From Herpetosiphon sp042688385 (GTDB lineage: Bacteria > Chloroflexota > Chloroflexia > Chloroflexales > Herpetosiphonaceae), in NCBI RefSeq assembly GCF_042688385.1, contig NZ_JBHUPY010000010.1:186001-250000 (forward strand): DNA of 64,000 nucleotides, read 5' to 3'. The position numbers were made by a program, and so were the translations under genes. The notes beneath the pieces were generated by a model. That model did not search any database and was not told the DNA's origin. It saw only the letters and a program-made list of their open reading frames with translations. The stretch's first letter is position 1. Each line of letters begins with the position of its first letter. Shown in pieces: positions 7,961 to 16,211 of the stretch.

Positions 7961-10057
7961 ATGCCACCATTAAAAGTCCATGCACCCTACGAACCGCGTG
8001 GCGATCAACCACAAGCCATCGCCCAATTAGTCAATGGCTTGAACAGCGGGCTTGTCCACCAAACACTCTTGGGGGCAACAGGGACTGGCAAAACCCATAC
8101 AATTGCACGGGTCATCGAACAGGTTCAACGGCCTACCTTGGTAATGGCCCACAACAAAACCCTTGCCGCTCAATTGTATGCAGAGTTTAAAGAATTTTTT
8201 CCTGATAATGCCGTCGGCTACTTCGTTTCGTACTACGATGCCTACACTCCCGAAGCCTACGTGCCATCGAAGGATTTATATATTGAAAAAGAAGCCCAAA
8301 TCAACGAAGAAATTGATCGCTTGCGCCACGAAGCAACCCAAGCGCTGTTTACCCGCACCGATGTCATTATCGTCGCTTCAGTTTCGGCAATCTATGGGCT
8401 TGGCTCACCAACCGATTACGGCCAAGTCGCATTAAAGCTCAAACGAGGCGAGGTTCGTAACCGCGATAAAGTGCTGCGCACGCTGATCGATCTGCAATTT
8501 GAGCGCAACGATATTGATTTTCACCGTGGCACCTTCCGCGTGCGTGGCGATACGCTCGAAATCTTCCCAGCCAATGCAGAAACCGCCTTTCGAATTGAAA
8601 TGTGGGGCGATGAAATTGAGCGCATGGTCGAGGTTGATCCATTAACTGGCGAGATTTTGACCCAAAAAGAGCAAATCGAAGTTTTTCCGGCCAAGCACTT
8701 TATTCCCAATGCAGAAAAAATGCAGGCCGCCTTGAATGATATTCGGCTTGAGCTAGAACATCAAGTTGCGCATCTCGAAGGCGAAGGCAAAATTCTTGAA
8801 GCTGCGCGGCTCAAGCAACGCACGCTCTACGATTTGGAAATTATGGAAGAATTGGGCTATTGCTCGGGGATTGAAAACTACAGCCGGCATATGGATCGAC
8901 GCGGCGAAGGTCAAACCCCGTGGACATTGCTTGATTACTTTCCCGACGACTTTCTCTTGGTCGTCGACGAATCGCACATTTCGGTGCCACAAATTCGCGG
9001 TATGTTCAATGGCGACCGTTCGCGCAAGCAAACCTTGGTCGATTTCGGCTTTCGCTTGCCCTCGGCACTCGATAATCGTCCATTGATGTTTGATGAATTT
9101 TCCAAGCATGTGCATCAAGCAATTTATGTTTCAGCTACGCCTGGCGTGTATGAATATCAACATCATGAACAAGTGGTTGAGCAAATTATTCGGCCAACTG
9201 GCTTGCTTGATCCGATGGTTGAAGTGCGCCGCACCCGTGGCCAAATCGATGATTTGCTTGGTGAGATCAAACAGCGGGTTGATACTGGCTCGCGGGTGTT
9301 GGTAACAACCCTGACCAAGCGCATGGCCGAAGATCTGACCGATTATCTCAAAGAAATGGGCGTGCGCACCCAATATTTGCACTCCGATGTAGATACAATT
9401 GAGCGGATCGATATTCTGCGTGATTTGCGCTTGGGTGTGTACGATGTGTTGGTTGGCATCAACCTGCTGCGCGAAGGTTTGGACTTGCCCGAGGTTTCTT
9501 TGGTGGCGATTCTTGATGCAGATAAAGCTGGCTTTTTGCGCTCAGAATCATCGTTGGTACAAATTATTGGGCGGGCAGCCCGTCACATCGATGGCACAGT
9601 GCTGATGTACGCCGATAATATTACGCCAGCGATGGATTATGCAATTAGTGAAACCCGCCGCCGTCGCCAAATTCAAGAGCGCTACAATCAACAACATGGC
9701 ATCGAGCCAAAAGGGATTGTCAAAGCGGTACGCGATTTGACCCAAGGCATGAAGAAGGTTGCTGAAAAATCAGCCGAATACAAAACCAGCGAAAATCCCG
9801 ATAGCATGACCAAAGAAGAGCTGTTCAAACTGATCAGCGAGCTGGAAAAGCAGATGAAACAAGCTGCCAAAGACCTAGAATTTGAAAAAGCGGCCTTGTT
9901 GCGCGACCAACTTACCCAAATGCGCCAAACATTGGCCCTGATCGATAACACGGCCTTGCTGGAAAGCGTGAGCCACAAACCACGTGGCGCAGCGCCAGTT
10001 GCGGCAGAAGATTCGGGCAAACGCAAAGTTAAAGGTCGCTCGCGCGGCAAACTTTAA
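7961..10057 (+). CDS. uvrB: Excinuclease ABC subunit B
   Basis: A 698-residue protein of normal UvrB length. It starts with the family's PRGDQPQAIAQL motif, then Walker A LLGATGTGKTHTIA and the beta-hairpin region with FVSYYDAYTPEAYVP. The Walker B-like VVDESH, SATPG and the helicase motif with IGRAARH follow. A C-terminal UVR motif (residues ~620-655, ELEKQMKQAAKDLEFEKAALLRDQL) binds UvrC. In nucleotide-excision repair it is loaded on DNA by UvrA, verifies the lesion and recruits UvrC for incision. It stands alone; uvrA and uvrC are not in the window. The AGGAGG site at a 4-base spacing fixes the ATG at 7961. Confidence 0.97.
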   Translation: MPPLKVHAPYEPRGDQPQAIAQLVNGLNSGLVHQTLLGATGTGKTHTIARVIEQVQRPTLVMAHNKTLAAQLYAEFKEFFPDNAVGYFVSYYDAYTPEAYVPSKDLYIEKEAQINEEIDRLRHEATQALFTRTDVIIVASVSAIYGLGSPTDYGQVALKLKRGEVRNRDKVLRTLIDLQFERNDIDFHRGTFRVRGDTLEIFPANAETAFRIEMWGDEIERMVEVDPLTGEILTQKEQIEVFPAKHFIPNAEKMQAALNDIRLELEHQVAHLEGEGKILEAARLKQRTLYDLEIMEELGYCSGIENYSRHMDRRGEGQTPWTLLDYFPDDFLLVVDESHISVPQIRGMFNGDRSRKQTLVDFGFRLPSALDNRPLMFDEFSKHVHQAIYVSATPGVYEYQHHEQVVEQIIRPTGLLDPMVEVRRTRGQIDDLLGEIKQRVDTGSRVLVTTLTKRMAEDLTDYLKEMGVRTQYLHSDVDTIERIDILRDLRLGVYDVLVGINLLREGLDLPEVSLVAILDADKAGFLRSESSLVQIIGRAARHIDGTVLMYADNITPAMDYAISETRRRRQIQERYNQQHGIEPKGIVKAVRDLTQGMKKVAEKSAEYKTSENPDSMTKEELFKLISELEKQMKQAAKDLEFEKAALLRDQLTQMRQTLALIDNTALLESVSHKPRGAAPVAAEDSGKRKVKGRSRGKL

Positions 10058-10070
10058 TCATTCAAAGCAC

Positions 10071-10101
10071 TGCGCGGCTGGTTAAAGCAGCTAGCCGCGC
10101 A
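10071..10101. terminator. Hairpin between convergent uvrB and the PH-domain gene
   Basis: A 9-bp stem (TGCGCGGCT with AGCCGCGCA) and a 13-base loop. It has no long T-run and overlaps the stop codon of the minus-strand gene, so its role as a terminator is only likely. Confidence 0.45.
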
Positions 10102-11005
10102 CTACCACCCACACTGCAACCCCCAAAAAGAGTTGAATTACCGCGCTGCCAATCAATAAAGCAAATGCTCCAGCGCGTGAAGAACGATAGACCAACGCAC
10201 CAAATCCCGCATTGATCAGCCATGCCAACAAGCCGACGAGTGGCAAGGCCAATAATTGTTCGCGAGCCTCAACCCCGCTCACCGCGCCAGTTGCGTCGAT
10301 GCGAATTGGCACTTCTAAAGGCAATTGGTTATAGCGCCATGCAATTAAGCCCCAAACCGCAAAATTGAGCAACAGCCCAACAACTAATGTCCAGCGGACT
10401 GCGTTATTCAGCCAAAAATCGTAGGCGATGCGACTTGAGCGCACCACACCTTCGCTTTGAACCTGCACAACCCCCAAGTTGAGCCGACTTTCAAGCTCTT
10501 GGATAAAGCTCTCGCGTTGGGCTGGGGTAATCACATAGCTGCCGCCAGTTGTGCGCAAGAGCAGGGCTTGGGCAGCGGGCTGAGTGCTGAAGAAATTCAA
10601 CACCTGCTCATCGGCAGCTTGACCAACCCCGGTTGTATAGGCAAAACGAGTCAAAAGGCCAGGCTTTTGTTGCACACTAACACTTGGCTCAACCGCCGTA
10701 ATCAAGTTCATCGGCACAACGGCGGTATTGCCAAGCCAGTGAATCGTTAAGGCATTGCGGTCGACCCGATAATGCAAGGTTAAAGCGCTACCAACCCGAT
10801 AGAGCATAATTAAGCTAATTAAAAAGCCCGAAACTGCACTCGCAAACCAAGCAAAGGTTGTTAAATCGATGCGCCATGACGTTGCAGCACCGCTGATATC
10901 GGCGAGTAGTTGCGTGGTTGCCCAAATTGTTGCCGCAATTACCAGCAGCGTAATAACTAGCGCAACCCAGACCCGCAAAGTTCGTTTGGCCCACCATCGA
11001 TTCAT
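10091..11005 (-). CDS. Membrane protein with a bacterial PH-like domain
   Basis: A 304-residue protein. Two N-terminal membrane helices (residues ~12-33 and 48-68) precede a soluble stretch. There, YRVDRNALTIHWLGNTAVVPMNLITAVEP resembles the start of bacterial PH-like domains, in which beta strands read alternating R-V/I-x-W patterns. The end of the soluble part has SYVITPAQRESFIQEL, the usual last strand and helix of that fold. Three more membrane helices follow (residues ~205-225, 250-270, 278-300), in a region like those seen with DUF1648-type proteins. The function is unknown. The ATG has GAGGAG 5 bases upstream. A hairpin separates it from the foldase gene upstream on the same strand. 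Confidence 0.55.
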   Translation of the reverse strand: MNRWWAKRTLRVWVALVITLLVIAATIWATTQLLADISGAATSWRIDLTTFAWFASAVSGFLISLIMLYRVGSALTLHYRVDRNALTIHWLGNTAVVPMNLITAVEPSVSVQQKPGLLTRFAYTTGVGQAADEQVLNFFSTQPAAQALLLRTTGGSYVITPAQRESFIQELESRLNLGVVQVQSEGVVRSSRIAYDFWLNNAVRWTLVVGLLLNFAVWGLIAWRYNQLPLEVPIRIDATGAVSGVEAREQLLALPLVGLLAWLINAGFGALVYRSSRAGAFALLIGSAVIQLFLGVAVWVVVRG

Positions 11006-11029
11006 GGGAACTCCTCAGATTAAACAACA

Positions 11030-11057
11030 AGTGGCGGGTCGGCATTGACCCGCCACT
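11030..11057 (-). terminator. Hairpin downstream of the foldase gene
   Basis: An 11-bp perfect stem (AGTGGCGGGTC and complement) with a 6-base loop, 17 bp past the stop of the gene at 11075. The following bases on the minus strand are TGTTGTTT, a broken T-run. Confidence 0.6.
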
Positions 11058-11074
11058 ATTCTACCTGTTTTTGC

Positions 11075-12493
11075 TTATGGTGTTGGCGTTACGACAGGAG
11101 TTGAGGTCGTTGCGCTGGCAGGGGTTGCCGTTGGCGCAGCCGAATCGGTAGTTGGCGTAGCTTCGCTTGCTGGCGTTGCCGTTGCCGCCGGATCGGTCGT
11201 TGGTTGCGGAATTGTGGTTGGAATTGGCTCAATTGTTGGTGGAACGGTGGTTGCGGTTGGTTCTGGGAACTGCTGCACATTCGATGTAGCTCGTTTCTCC
11301 TCGACCCACTTCGTCACCGCTTCATCACGCTTGGTTGCCAAATCGCTTTGGCTTGGGCGCAATTCGCGTTGATGTACCAACACAATGTGCCACCCTTGAG
11401 CTGATTGGTATGGCTCACCAATCACCCCAACTTCTTGGGTTGAAATTGGCTCGGTGATCCCCAAGGCTGCATATTGGGTCAATGGTTGCATACCAGTAGT
11501 TGGGTTATCGGTTGCATTATCGGTAGTATTCAACACCTGCACATCGGTAAAGACCTCAGCGCTGGTTAATTGAGCAGCAACATCATCGATTTTAGTTTTG
11601 GCTTGCGCCCACTTGGTCACGGTCAAGGGGTCGGTTGGATCGGTGATATTGGCGGTTACGAAAATTTGCTGGGCATCAGCATAAATTTCCTTGGTTGCCT
11701 GATCTTCGGTTACCAACTTTTCGCCTAGCTTTTTGCGGAGCAATTGCAAGCGTTCTTGATGCAACACAAAATCTTTGAAAGCAGCGCGATCAAATGGCAA
11801 GGTAGCCAAGCCATAGCTTGAAGTTTCTTCAATAAATTCGCGCAACGTGCCAAAGTAGGTCGTAATGGCTGAGTCAACCCGCGCGCTTGCTTCGCTCAAG
11901 GTTGGAGTTGGCGTTTGGGTTGGGGTCAACGAAGCGGTATCAGTCAAGCCATTCGTTGAGGTAACTGGGGCAACTGGGTTCATCACTTCGTTGGCGGGTG
12001 CAAACTTGGCAGCCAAACTTTGTTGCAATTCTTCGTCGCTTACGGTGATACCTTCAGCGGTAGCACTGTTTTCAAGCACCTTATCGTTGATTAACTGATC
12101 GAGTACAGCATAATCAAGCGGGGCATTTTTATCTTTCAAGCCAGCAATATAATTGGTCACATCAGTTGCAAACTGCTCGGTGCCTTGCAATTGATATTGG
12201 GCATATTGCTGAATTTGCTGCGCCAAGTTAACTGCTTGTTGGGCTTGCATAATTTGGCGATATTGTTGATATTCAGCGTTGCTAACTTCAACCCCAGCGA
12301 CGCTCGCCACGGTTTTGTTGGGCACAATCACCTTTTGGATGACCAAGCCAATCCCAATTAACAACACAGCCAAGCCAACTGCGGCTGCGGCAATTAGCAA
12401 TACCTGTGAGCTTTGCTTACGTTCTTGATCCCAGCGCGCTCGTTGCCGTTTGGTCATGGGCTTTGCGGGCTGCACGTTATCGTTCTTTGCCAT
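11075..12493 (-). CDS. Membrane-anchored parvulin-type peptidyl-prolyl isomerase (foldase)
   Basis: A 472-residue protein. A basic N-terminus is followed by one membrane helix (residues ~31-53), then a SurA_N-like helical region. The parvulin domain runs from about residue 265 to 385 (ATKEIYADAQQIFV... to GVIGEPYQSAQGWHIVLVHQRE). The closing GWHIVLV motif is typical of PPIC rotamases. The last ~65 residues are Pro/Thr-rich low-complexity sequence (PTATP-like). By family knowledge it would help secreted proteins fold outside the membrane, as PrsA does in Firmicutes. An insertion rich in TPTQTPTPT lies near residue 200, a linker style shared with the secreted beta-helix protein at 57.9 kb. It follows rpsR on the same strand after a hairpin, so read-through from the rpsF operon is possible. 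Confidence 0.8.
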   Translation of the reverse strand: MAKNDNVQPAKPMTKRQRARWDQERKQSSQVLLIAAAAVGLAVLLIGIGLVIQKVIVPNKTVASVAGVEVSNAEYQQYRQIMQAQQAVNLAQQIQQYAQYQLQGTEQFATDVTNYIAGLKDKNAPLDYAVLDQLINDKVLENSATAEGITVSDEELQQSLAAKFAPANEVMNPVAPVTSTNGLTDTASLTPTQTPTPTLSEASARVDSAITTYFGTLREFIEETSSYGLATLPFDRAAFKDFVLHQERLQLLRKKLGEKLVTEDQATKEIYADAQQIFVTANITDPTDPLTVTKWAQAKTKIDDVAAQLTSAEVFTDVQVLNTTDNATDNPTTGMQPLTQYAALGITEPISTQEVGVIGEPYQSAQGWHIVLVHQRELRPSQSDLATKRDEAVTKWVEEKRATSNVQQFPEPTATTVPPTIEPIPTTIPQPTTDPAATATPASEATPTTDSAAPTATPASATTSTPVVTPTP

Positions 12494-12533
12494 AATCCTT
12501 GCCTACTCCAATGGGGGGTAATCTAAAGTAAAG

Positions 12534-12565
12534 CAGGCACAGCGCGGATCTCGCGACTGTGCCTG
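12534..12565 (-). terminator. Hairpin after the rpsF-ssb-rpsR operon
   Basis: A 9-bp stem CAGGCACAG/CTGTGCCTG with an inner CGCG/CGCG pairing, 26 bp past rpsR. On the minus strand it is followed by CTTTACTTT, a weak T-run, so termination may be partial. Confidence 0.55.
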
Positions 12566-12590
12566 AGCTTCGTTAACCAACGACGCAGAA

Positions 12591-12851
12591 TTAACCGCGG
12601 GTATTTTCTGAAACGAATGGCAACAGCGCTAAGTGACGGGCGCGTTTGATTGCAACATTCAATTTGCGTTGATATTTAGCACATGTGCCAGTGCGGCGGC
12701 GGGGCAAAATCTTGCCACGATCGGAGACCATGCGTTGCAAGCGTTTGATATCTTTGTAATCTGGCACAATACCTTCAGCCGTGAAGACACACACTTTGCG
12801 ACGTGGTGTGTATTTGCGGCGACCTGCCGACTTACGGCGTTGATCTGACAT
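12591..12851 (-). CDS. rpsR: 30S ribosomal protein S18
   Basis: An 86-residue basic protein with the S18 core: YKDIKRLQRMVSDRGKILPRRRTGTCAKYQRKLNVAIKRARHLALLPF. The upstream VCVFTAEGI segment and the later TGTC place two cysteines where zinc-type S18 forms often have them; I do not claim metal binding. S18 pairs with S6 in the platform of the small subunit. It is the last gene of the rpsF-ssb-rpsR operon, a very common order in bacteria. Confidence 0.97.
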   Translation of the reverse strand: MSDQRRKSAGRRKYTPRRKVCVFTAEGIVPDYKDIKRLQRMVSDRGKILPRRRTGTCAKYQRKLNVAIKRARHLALLPFVSENTRG

Positions 12852-12891
12852 GCGAACGGCTCCTTGTATGCTCTAGTAAGTGAATTTCAAA

Positions 12892-13389
12892 TTAGAATGG
12901 GATATCGTCATCGCCGATATCTGGCTCGTTGGTGTAGCCACCGCCATAGGTACCGCCACGATTATAATCATTGGCGGAGTTATCGCGTGGCGGGCGGGCA
13001 TTACCGCCAGCTTGGTAGCCACCGCTGCGCGCTTGGCCTTGGCCCTGTTGCTGGTCGCTGCGATCAAGGATGATCATATCGCTAGCAACCACTTCGGTGC
13101 GAAAGCGCTTTTGGCCGCTATCGTCATCCCACGAGCGGGTTTGCAGCCGACCCTCGATATAGACGCGGCTGCCTTTGGTCAGATACTGATTACAGATCTC
13201 GGCCAATTTGTTCCAGACCACGACCGAAAACCATTCGGTTTCATCGCGGGTCTCGCCATTGGGGTCTTTCCACTGACGACCAGCGGCGACAGTGAAGTTG
13301 GTCACGGGTGTTCCTTGGGGCGTAAAGCGCATTTCAGGATCTTTGCCCAAGCGACCAATAATCATCACTTTATTTAAATCTTTCGCCAC
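12892..13389 (-). CDS. ssb: Single-stranded DNA-binding protein
   Basis: A 165-residue protein. The OB fold covers residues 1-110, with NKVMIIGRLGKDPEMRFTPQGTPV and WFSVVVWNKLAEICNQYLTKGSRVYIEGRL. A Gly/Gln/Asn-rich flexible linker follows, and then the acidic tip DDDIPF, which recruits repair and replication partners. It binds ssDNA as a tetramer by family knowledge. It lies between rpsF and rpsR with short spacers, in the standard operon order. A GGAGG-type site precedes the ATG at 13389. Confidence 0.97.
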   Translation of the reverse strand: MAKDLNKVMIIGRLGKDPEMRFTPQGTPVTNFTVAAGRQWKDPNGETRDETEWFSVVVWNKLAEICNQYLTKGSRVYIEGRLQTRSWDDDSGQKRFRTEVVASDMIILDRSDQQQGQGQARSGGYQAGGNARPPRDNSANDYNRGGTYGGGYTNEPDIGDDDIPF

Positions 13390-13408
13390 GGTTTCCTCCC
13401 CGTTGGTT

Positions 13409-13714
13409 TTAGCGCTTGGTTTCGTCGCGGATCAACAAATAGCGCAAGATTTGTGGAGCCAATTTCAAGTGGCGTTCCACTTCGGTCACGCGATCAGCGT
13501 TCAAGGTGAAGTGGGTCAAGAAGTAAAAGCCTTCGGTGTAGTCGTCGATTGGGTAAGCCAATTTGCGACGGCCCCAAGGAGCGCCTTGTTCGGTGCTGGC
13601 TACTTCGCCGCCTTGGGCTTTGATGTAGCTTTGGATGGTCTCGATGGTCGTGTTGAGTTCTTCCTCGCCACCCAAATCAGGGCGCAGGACGGTCATCATT
13701 TCGTATGCACGCAC
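13409..13714 (-). CDS. rpsF: 30S ribosomal protein S6
   Basis: About 101 residues. RAYEMMTVLRPDL at the start, YPIDDYTEGFYFLTHF in the middle, and VERHLKLAPQILRYLLIR near the end identify S6. I chose the GTG at 13714 because it gives the usual V/M-R-x-Y-E start of the family and has TAGGTG upstream at an 8-base spacing. In-frame ATGs at 13738 (with GGTGG upstream) and 13756 would add 8 and 14 residues not seen in other S6 proteins. S6 binds S18 and 16S rRNA and is the first gene of the operon. The long structured leader before it may be an autoregulatory site. Confidence 0.93.
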   Translation of the reverse strand: MRAYEMMTVLRPDLGGEEELNTTIETIQSYIKAQGGEVASTEQGAPWGRRKLAYPIDDYTEGFYFLTHFTLNADRVTEVERHLKLAPQILRYLLIRDETKR

Positions 13715-13934
13715 GATGTTTTCACCTACATGAAACATTAAATGCCACCGTTTCATGGCACGGGGCCGCCAATATCCAATTGAGTTATATGCATGGAGTC
13801 AAGGTGTTGCCAAGGCAACAAGCACCCAAGGGTGCGGGGAGGGTTCGCATGGAACCACTCGAAGACTCCTTCCTTCGGGTTTGCCCCGTTTTGGCGTTGG
13901 GTTTGGTGGCCGCAAGCCTACGGAGCAGAAAGGC
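13715..13934 (-). promoter_or_regulatory. Structured 5' leader of the rpsF-ssb-rpsR operon
   Basis: About 220 nt separate the promoter from rpsF. Read on the minus strand it holds at least three short perfect hairpins in a row: GGTTC-catgc-GAACC, GCACCC-ttg-GGTGC and GTTGCC-tt-GGCAAC. In several bacteria the S6:S18 complex binds its own rpsF leader to repress translation; this leader is in the right place for that. I could not match the published consensus base by base. Confidence 0.45.
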
Positions 13935-13940
13935 CGCCGC

Positions 13941-13969
13941 AGTATAGCATAAAAGTTGGTATAGAGCAA
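13941..13969 (-). promoter_or_regulatory. Promoter of rpsF-ssb-rpsR
   Basis: On the minus strand TTGCTC (13964-13969), a 17-bp spacer, then TATACT (13941-13946). Box sequence and spacing fit a housekeeping sigma-70 promoter. Confidence 0.7.
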
Positions 13970-14017
13970 CGATGAGATAGAGCATAGATGTATTGATACA
14001 TTGGATTGGCAATCATG

Positions 14018-14152
14018 TTCCCTCACCCCCCAACCCCCTCTCCCACTGAACGCGGGCGAGGGGGAGCCGTCGTTTTATATCACGCATCGCGACAGAACCG
14101 CACGATTAAAGCCCCTCGCTCGCGCACGGGAGAGGGGTTGGGGTGAGGGGAT
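14018..14152. repeat. Large palindromic intergenic repeat, copy A
   Basis: It begins with CCCTCACCCCCCAACCCC and ends with GGGGTTGGGGTGAGGGG, so the ends form a long stem. The inside carries CCCACTGAACGCGGGCGAGG and a second hairpin around GCCCCTCGCTCGCGCACGGG. The right flank GTGGTTAACGTGATGAACCA is shared with copy C at 37.9 kb. This is a REP- or MITE-like element with no coding capacity. Confidence 0.85.
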
Positions 14153-14254
14153 CAGGCAGTGGTTAACGTGATGAACCATTACACATAGAGCATAGAGGTT
14201 AGGGATCGGGGGTCGGGGATTGGGGATTAGGCGATGGACTATTAAAAAATCGTC

Positions 14255-14316
14255 CTTCGCGATCTTCGCGTGCTTCGCGGTTCCCATCCTTCGTGTCCTT
14301 CGTGTCCTTCGTGGAT
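14255..14316. repeat. 62-bp CTTCG-rich repeat, copy 1
   Basis: CTTCGCGATCTTCGCGTGC then GCGGTTCCCATCCTTCGTGTCCTTCGTGTCCTTCGTGGAT. It is repeated almost exactly 145 bp later. The CTTCGTG text is found in several intergenic regions of the window on both strands. Confidence 0.85.
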
Positions 14317-14399
14317 CAAAATGTTAACGCAGAGAATGAATTGCTATCGGCTGTGAGCGAACAGAAAAATAATCTGGGCAATCTGTGGCGAAAAATGTG

Positions 14400-14461
14400 C
14401 TTCGCGATCTTCGCGTGCTTCGCGGTTCCCATCCTTCGTGCCCTTCGTGTCCTTCGTGGAT
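14400..14461. repeat. 62-bp CTTCG-rich repeat, copy 2
   Basis: Second copy of 14255-14316, differing by one or two bases. The 80 bp between the copies carries the GTTAACGCAGAG block seen at 7.3, 7.5, 18.1 and 26.6 kb. Confidence 0.85.
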
Positions 14462-14552
14462 TAAAACTCGCTCCCTGATCCCCAACAGCTATGTGGTTAA
14501 ACCCGCCACTTTTACTTGGCAACTAGCGACCAGCATTGTGAAAAGCATCGCG

Positions 14553-14558
14553 TATAAT
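14553..14558 (+). promoter_or_regulatory. Likely -10 element of the fumarase/aspartase gene
   Basis: A perfect TATAAT 38 bp before the start codon; no good -35 box at the usual spacing. The region 13970-14552 upstream holds only repeats. Confidence 0.45.
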
Positions 14559-14596
14559 AGGCACACTATTGATTCGACCTTTCACGTGGAGGTTTT

Positions 14597-16018
14597 ATGT
14601 CGGCTGAGTTTCGTGTGGAGAAAGATTCGCTCGGTGAGGTACAGGTGCCAGCGTGGGCATTGTATGGAGCACAGACTCAACGAGCAGTGCAGAATTTCCC
14701 AATCAGCGGCCTGAAACAGTATCCTGCTTTCATTTGGTCAATGGCGACAATCAAAAAAGCTGCCGCCCTTGTCCACCAAGATTTGGGTTTGCTCGATGCC
14801 AAAATGGCCGCAGCGATTGTGCAAGCAGCAGATGAAGTGATCGCTGGCAAATTGAACGATCACTTTGTGGTAGACCCATTCCAAGCTGGCGCTGGCACAT
14901 CGCACAACATGAATATCAACGAAGTGATCTCAAATCGGGCCAACCAAATTTTGGGCTTCGCCATCGACGATCCCAAAAAACCAGTCAACCCCAACGATCA
15001 CGTTAATATGGCGCAAAGCACCAATGACACCATCCCAACTGCCTTGCGTTTGGGTGCATTGTGGCGCTTAGATGAGTTGGTCAATACGGTTTTGGGCTTG
15101 GCCGATGTTTTGGCCGCCAAAGGCCAAGAATTCGACCACGTGGTTAAATCGGGCCGCACCCACTTGCAAGATGCAGTGCCAGTGCGCTTGGGCCAAGAAT
15201 TCAATGCCTATGCCAAAGCTGTGCGCCTTGATGCCAAACGCATCCAAGTTGCTGGCGATCGCTTGCGCGAACTCGGCATCGGCGGTACGGCCACTGGTTC
15301 GGGCTTGAACGCTCACCCAGAGTATCACGCACGCATGGTCACCAAATTGATTGGCCTGACCGGCATTGAATTGCAAACCTCAGACGATTTGTTTGAACGT
15401 ATGCAAAGCATGGGCGACCAAGCTGATTTCTCAGGCTCAATGCGCGCCTTGTGTGTCAGCCTGATTCGGATTGCCAACGACCTACGCTTGTTGGCCTCTG
15501 GCCCAGCTACGGGCTTGGATGAAATTCGCTTGCCAGCGGTGCAGCCAGGTTCATCGATTATGCCTGGTAAGGTCAACCCAGTGTTGGCCGAAATGCTCAA
15601 CCAAGCCTGTTTCCATGTGATGGGCAATGATCACGCTGTGACCTTGGCTGCCCAAGCTGGCCAATTGGAACTCAACGTGATGATGCCAATCATCGGCTAT
15701 AACATCTTCCAAATGATGGATGTGCTGATCGGCGCAGTTAAAGCCTTTACCGAAAAGTGTGTCTTGGGCATTCAAGCCAACGAAGAAAAAGCCACTGGCT
15801 GGCTGGCCAAGAACGCCATTTTGGTGACGGCACTCAACCCAACGATTGGCTATCTCAAAGGTGCTGAAGTGGCCAAAGAAGCCATGGCCACCAATCGCAC
15901 CATCCGCGAAGTGGTGGTTGAAAAAGGCTACCTAAGCGCAGAAGAAGCCGACACCTTGCTCGATGTGCGAGCTATGACCGAAGGCGGCATCTTTGGTGGC
16001 GGCGGCGCTGGCGGCTAA
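14597..16018 (+). CDS. Class II fumarase / aspartate ammonia-lyase family enzyme
   Basis: A 473-residue protein. It has GAQTQRAVQNFPISG at the N-terminus, AGAGTSHNMNINEVISNRA, NDHVNMAQSTNDTIPTA, and the superfamily signature GSSIMPGKVNP near residues 317-327. All family members add or remove a group across the fumarate double bond using a serine in the GSS loop. The choice between fumarase and aspartase is open. AGAGTS, NMAQSTND and AGQLELNVMMP read more like aspartases, whereas bacterial fumarases usually have TGSGTQSN and GNFELNV. The local lack of other amino-acid genes gives no help. The start has GGAGG at a 5-base spacing. A textbook terminator follows. The last residues are glycine-rich (GGGGAGG), which is unusual. 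Confidence 0.85.
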   Translation: MSAEFRVEKDSLGEVQVPAWALYGAQTQRAVQNFPISGLKQYPAFIWSMATIKKAAALVHQDLGLLDAKMAAAIVQAADEVIAGKLNDHFVVDPFQAGAGTSHNMNINEVISNRANQILGFAIDDPKKPVNPNDHVNMAQSTNDTIPTALRLGALWRLDELVNTVLGLADVLAAKGQEFDHVVKSGRTHLQDAVPVRLGQEFNAYAKAVRLDAKRIQVAGDRLRELGIGGTATGSGLNAHPEYHARMVTKLIGLTGIELQTSDDLFERMQSMGDQADFSGSMRALCVSLIRIANDLRLLASGPATGLDEIRLPAVQPGSSIMPGKVNPVLAEMLNQACFHVMGNDHAVTLAAQAGQLELNVMMPIIGYNIFQMMDVLIGAVKAFTEKCVLGIQANEEKATGWLAKNAILVTALNPTIGYLKGAEVAKEAMATNRTIREVVVEKGYLSAEEADTLLDVRAMTEGGIFGGGGAGG

Positions 16019-16045
16019 ACCGCAGCCCAAAATCAAATAGCGTTG

Positions 16046-16077
16046 AACCCTTGCTTGAATTGAGCAAGGGTTTTTTT
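16046..16077 (+). terminator. Intrinsic terminator of the fumarase/aspartase gene
   Basis: A 10-bp perfect stem AACCCTTGCT/AGCAAGGGTT with a 7-base loop, followed by seven T. Confidence 0.93.
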
Positions 16078-16211
16078 ATTGCTGGCCGCAAACATAAAAC
16101 TGTGACTTTGTTTGACACAGCAGCTTGCTAAAGTAAGGCCAGCAAAACCAAGTGGCACAATGCACAGGTTTGAGCGTTAGACGATGGTTTGAGTATATGC
16201 GAGGTGCAATT

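Noticed and set aside
12864..13377. Open frames on the plus strand opposite ssb
   Set aside because: They are antisense to the clear ssb gene and follow its codon periodicity.
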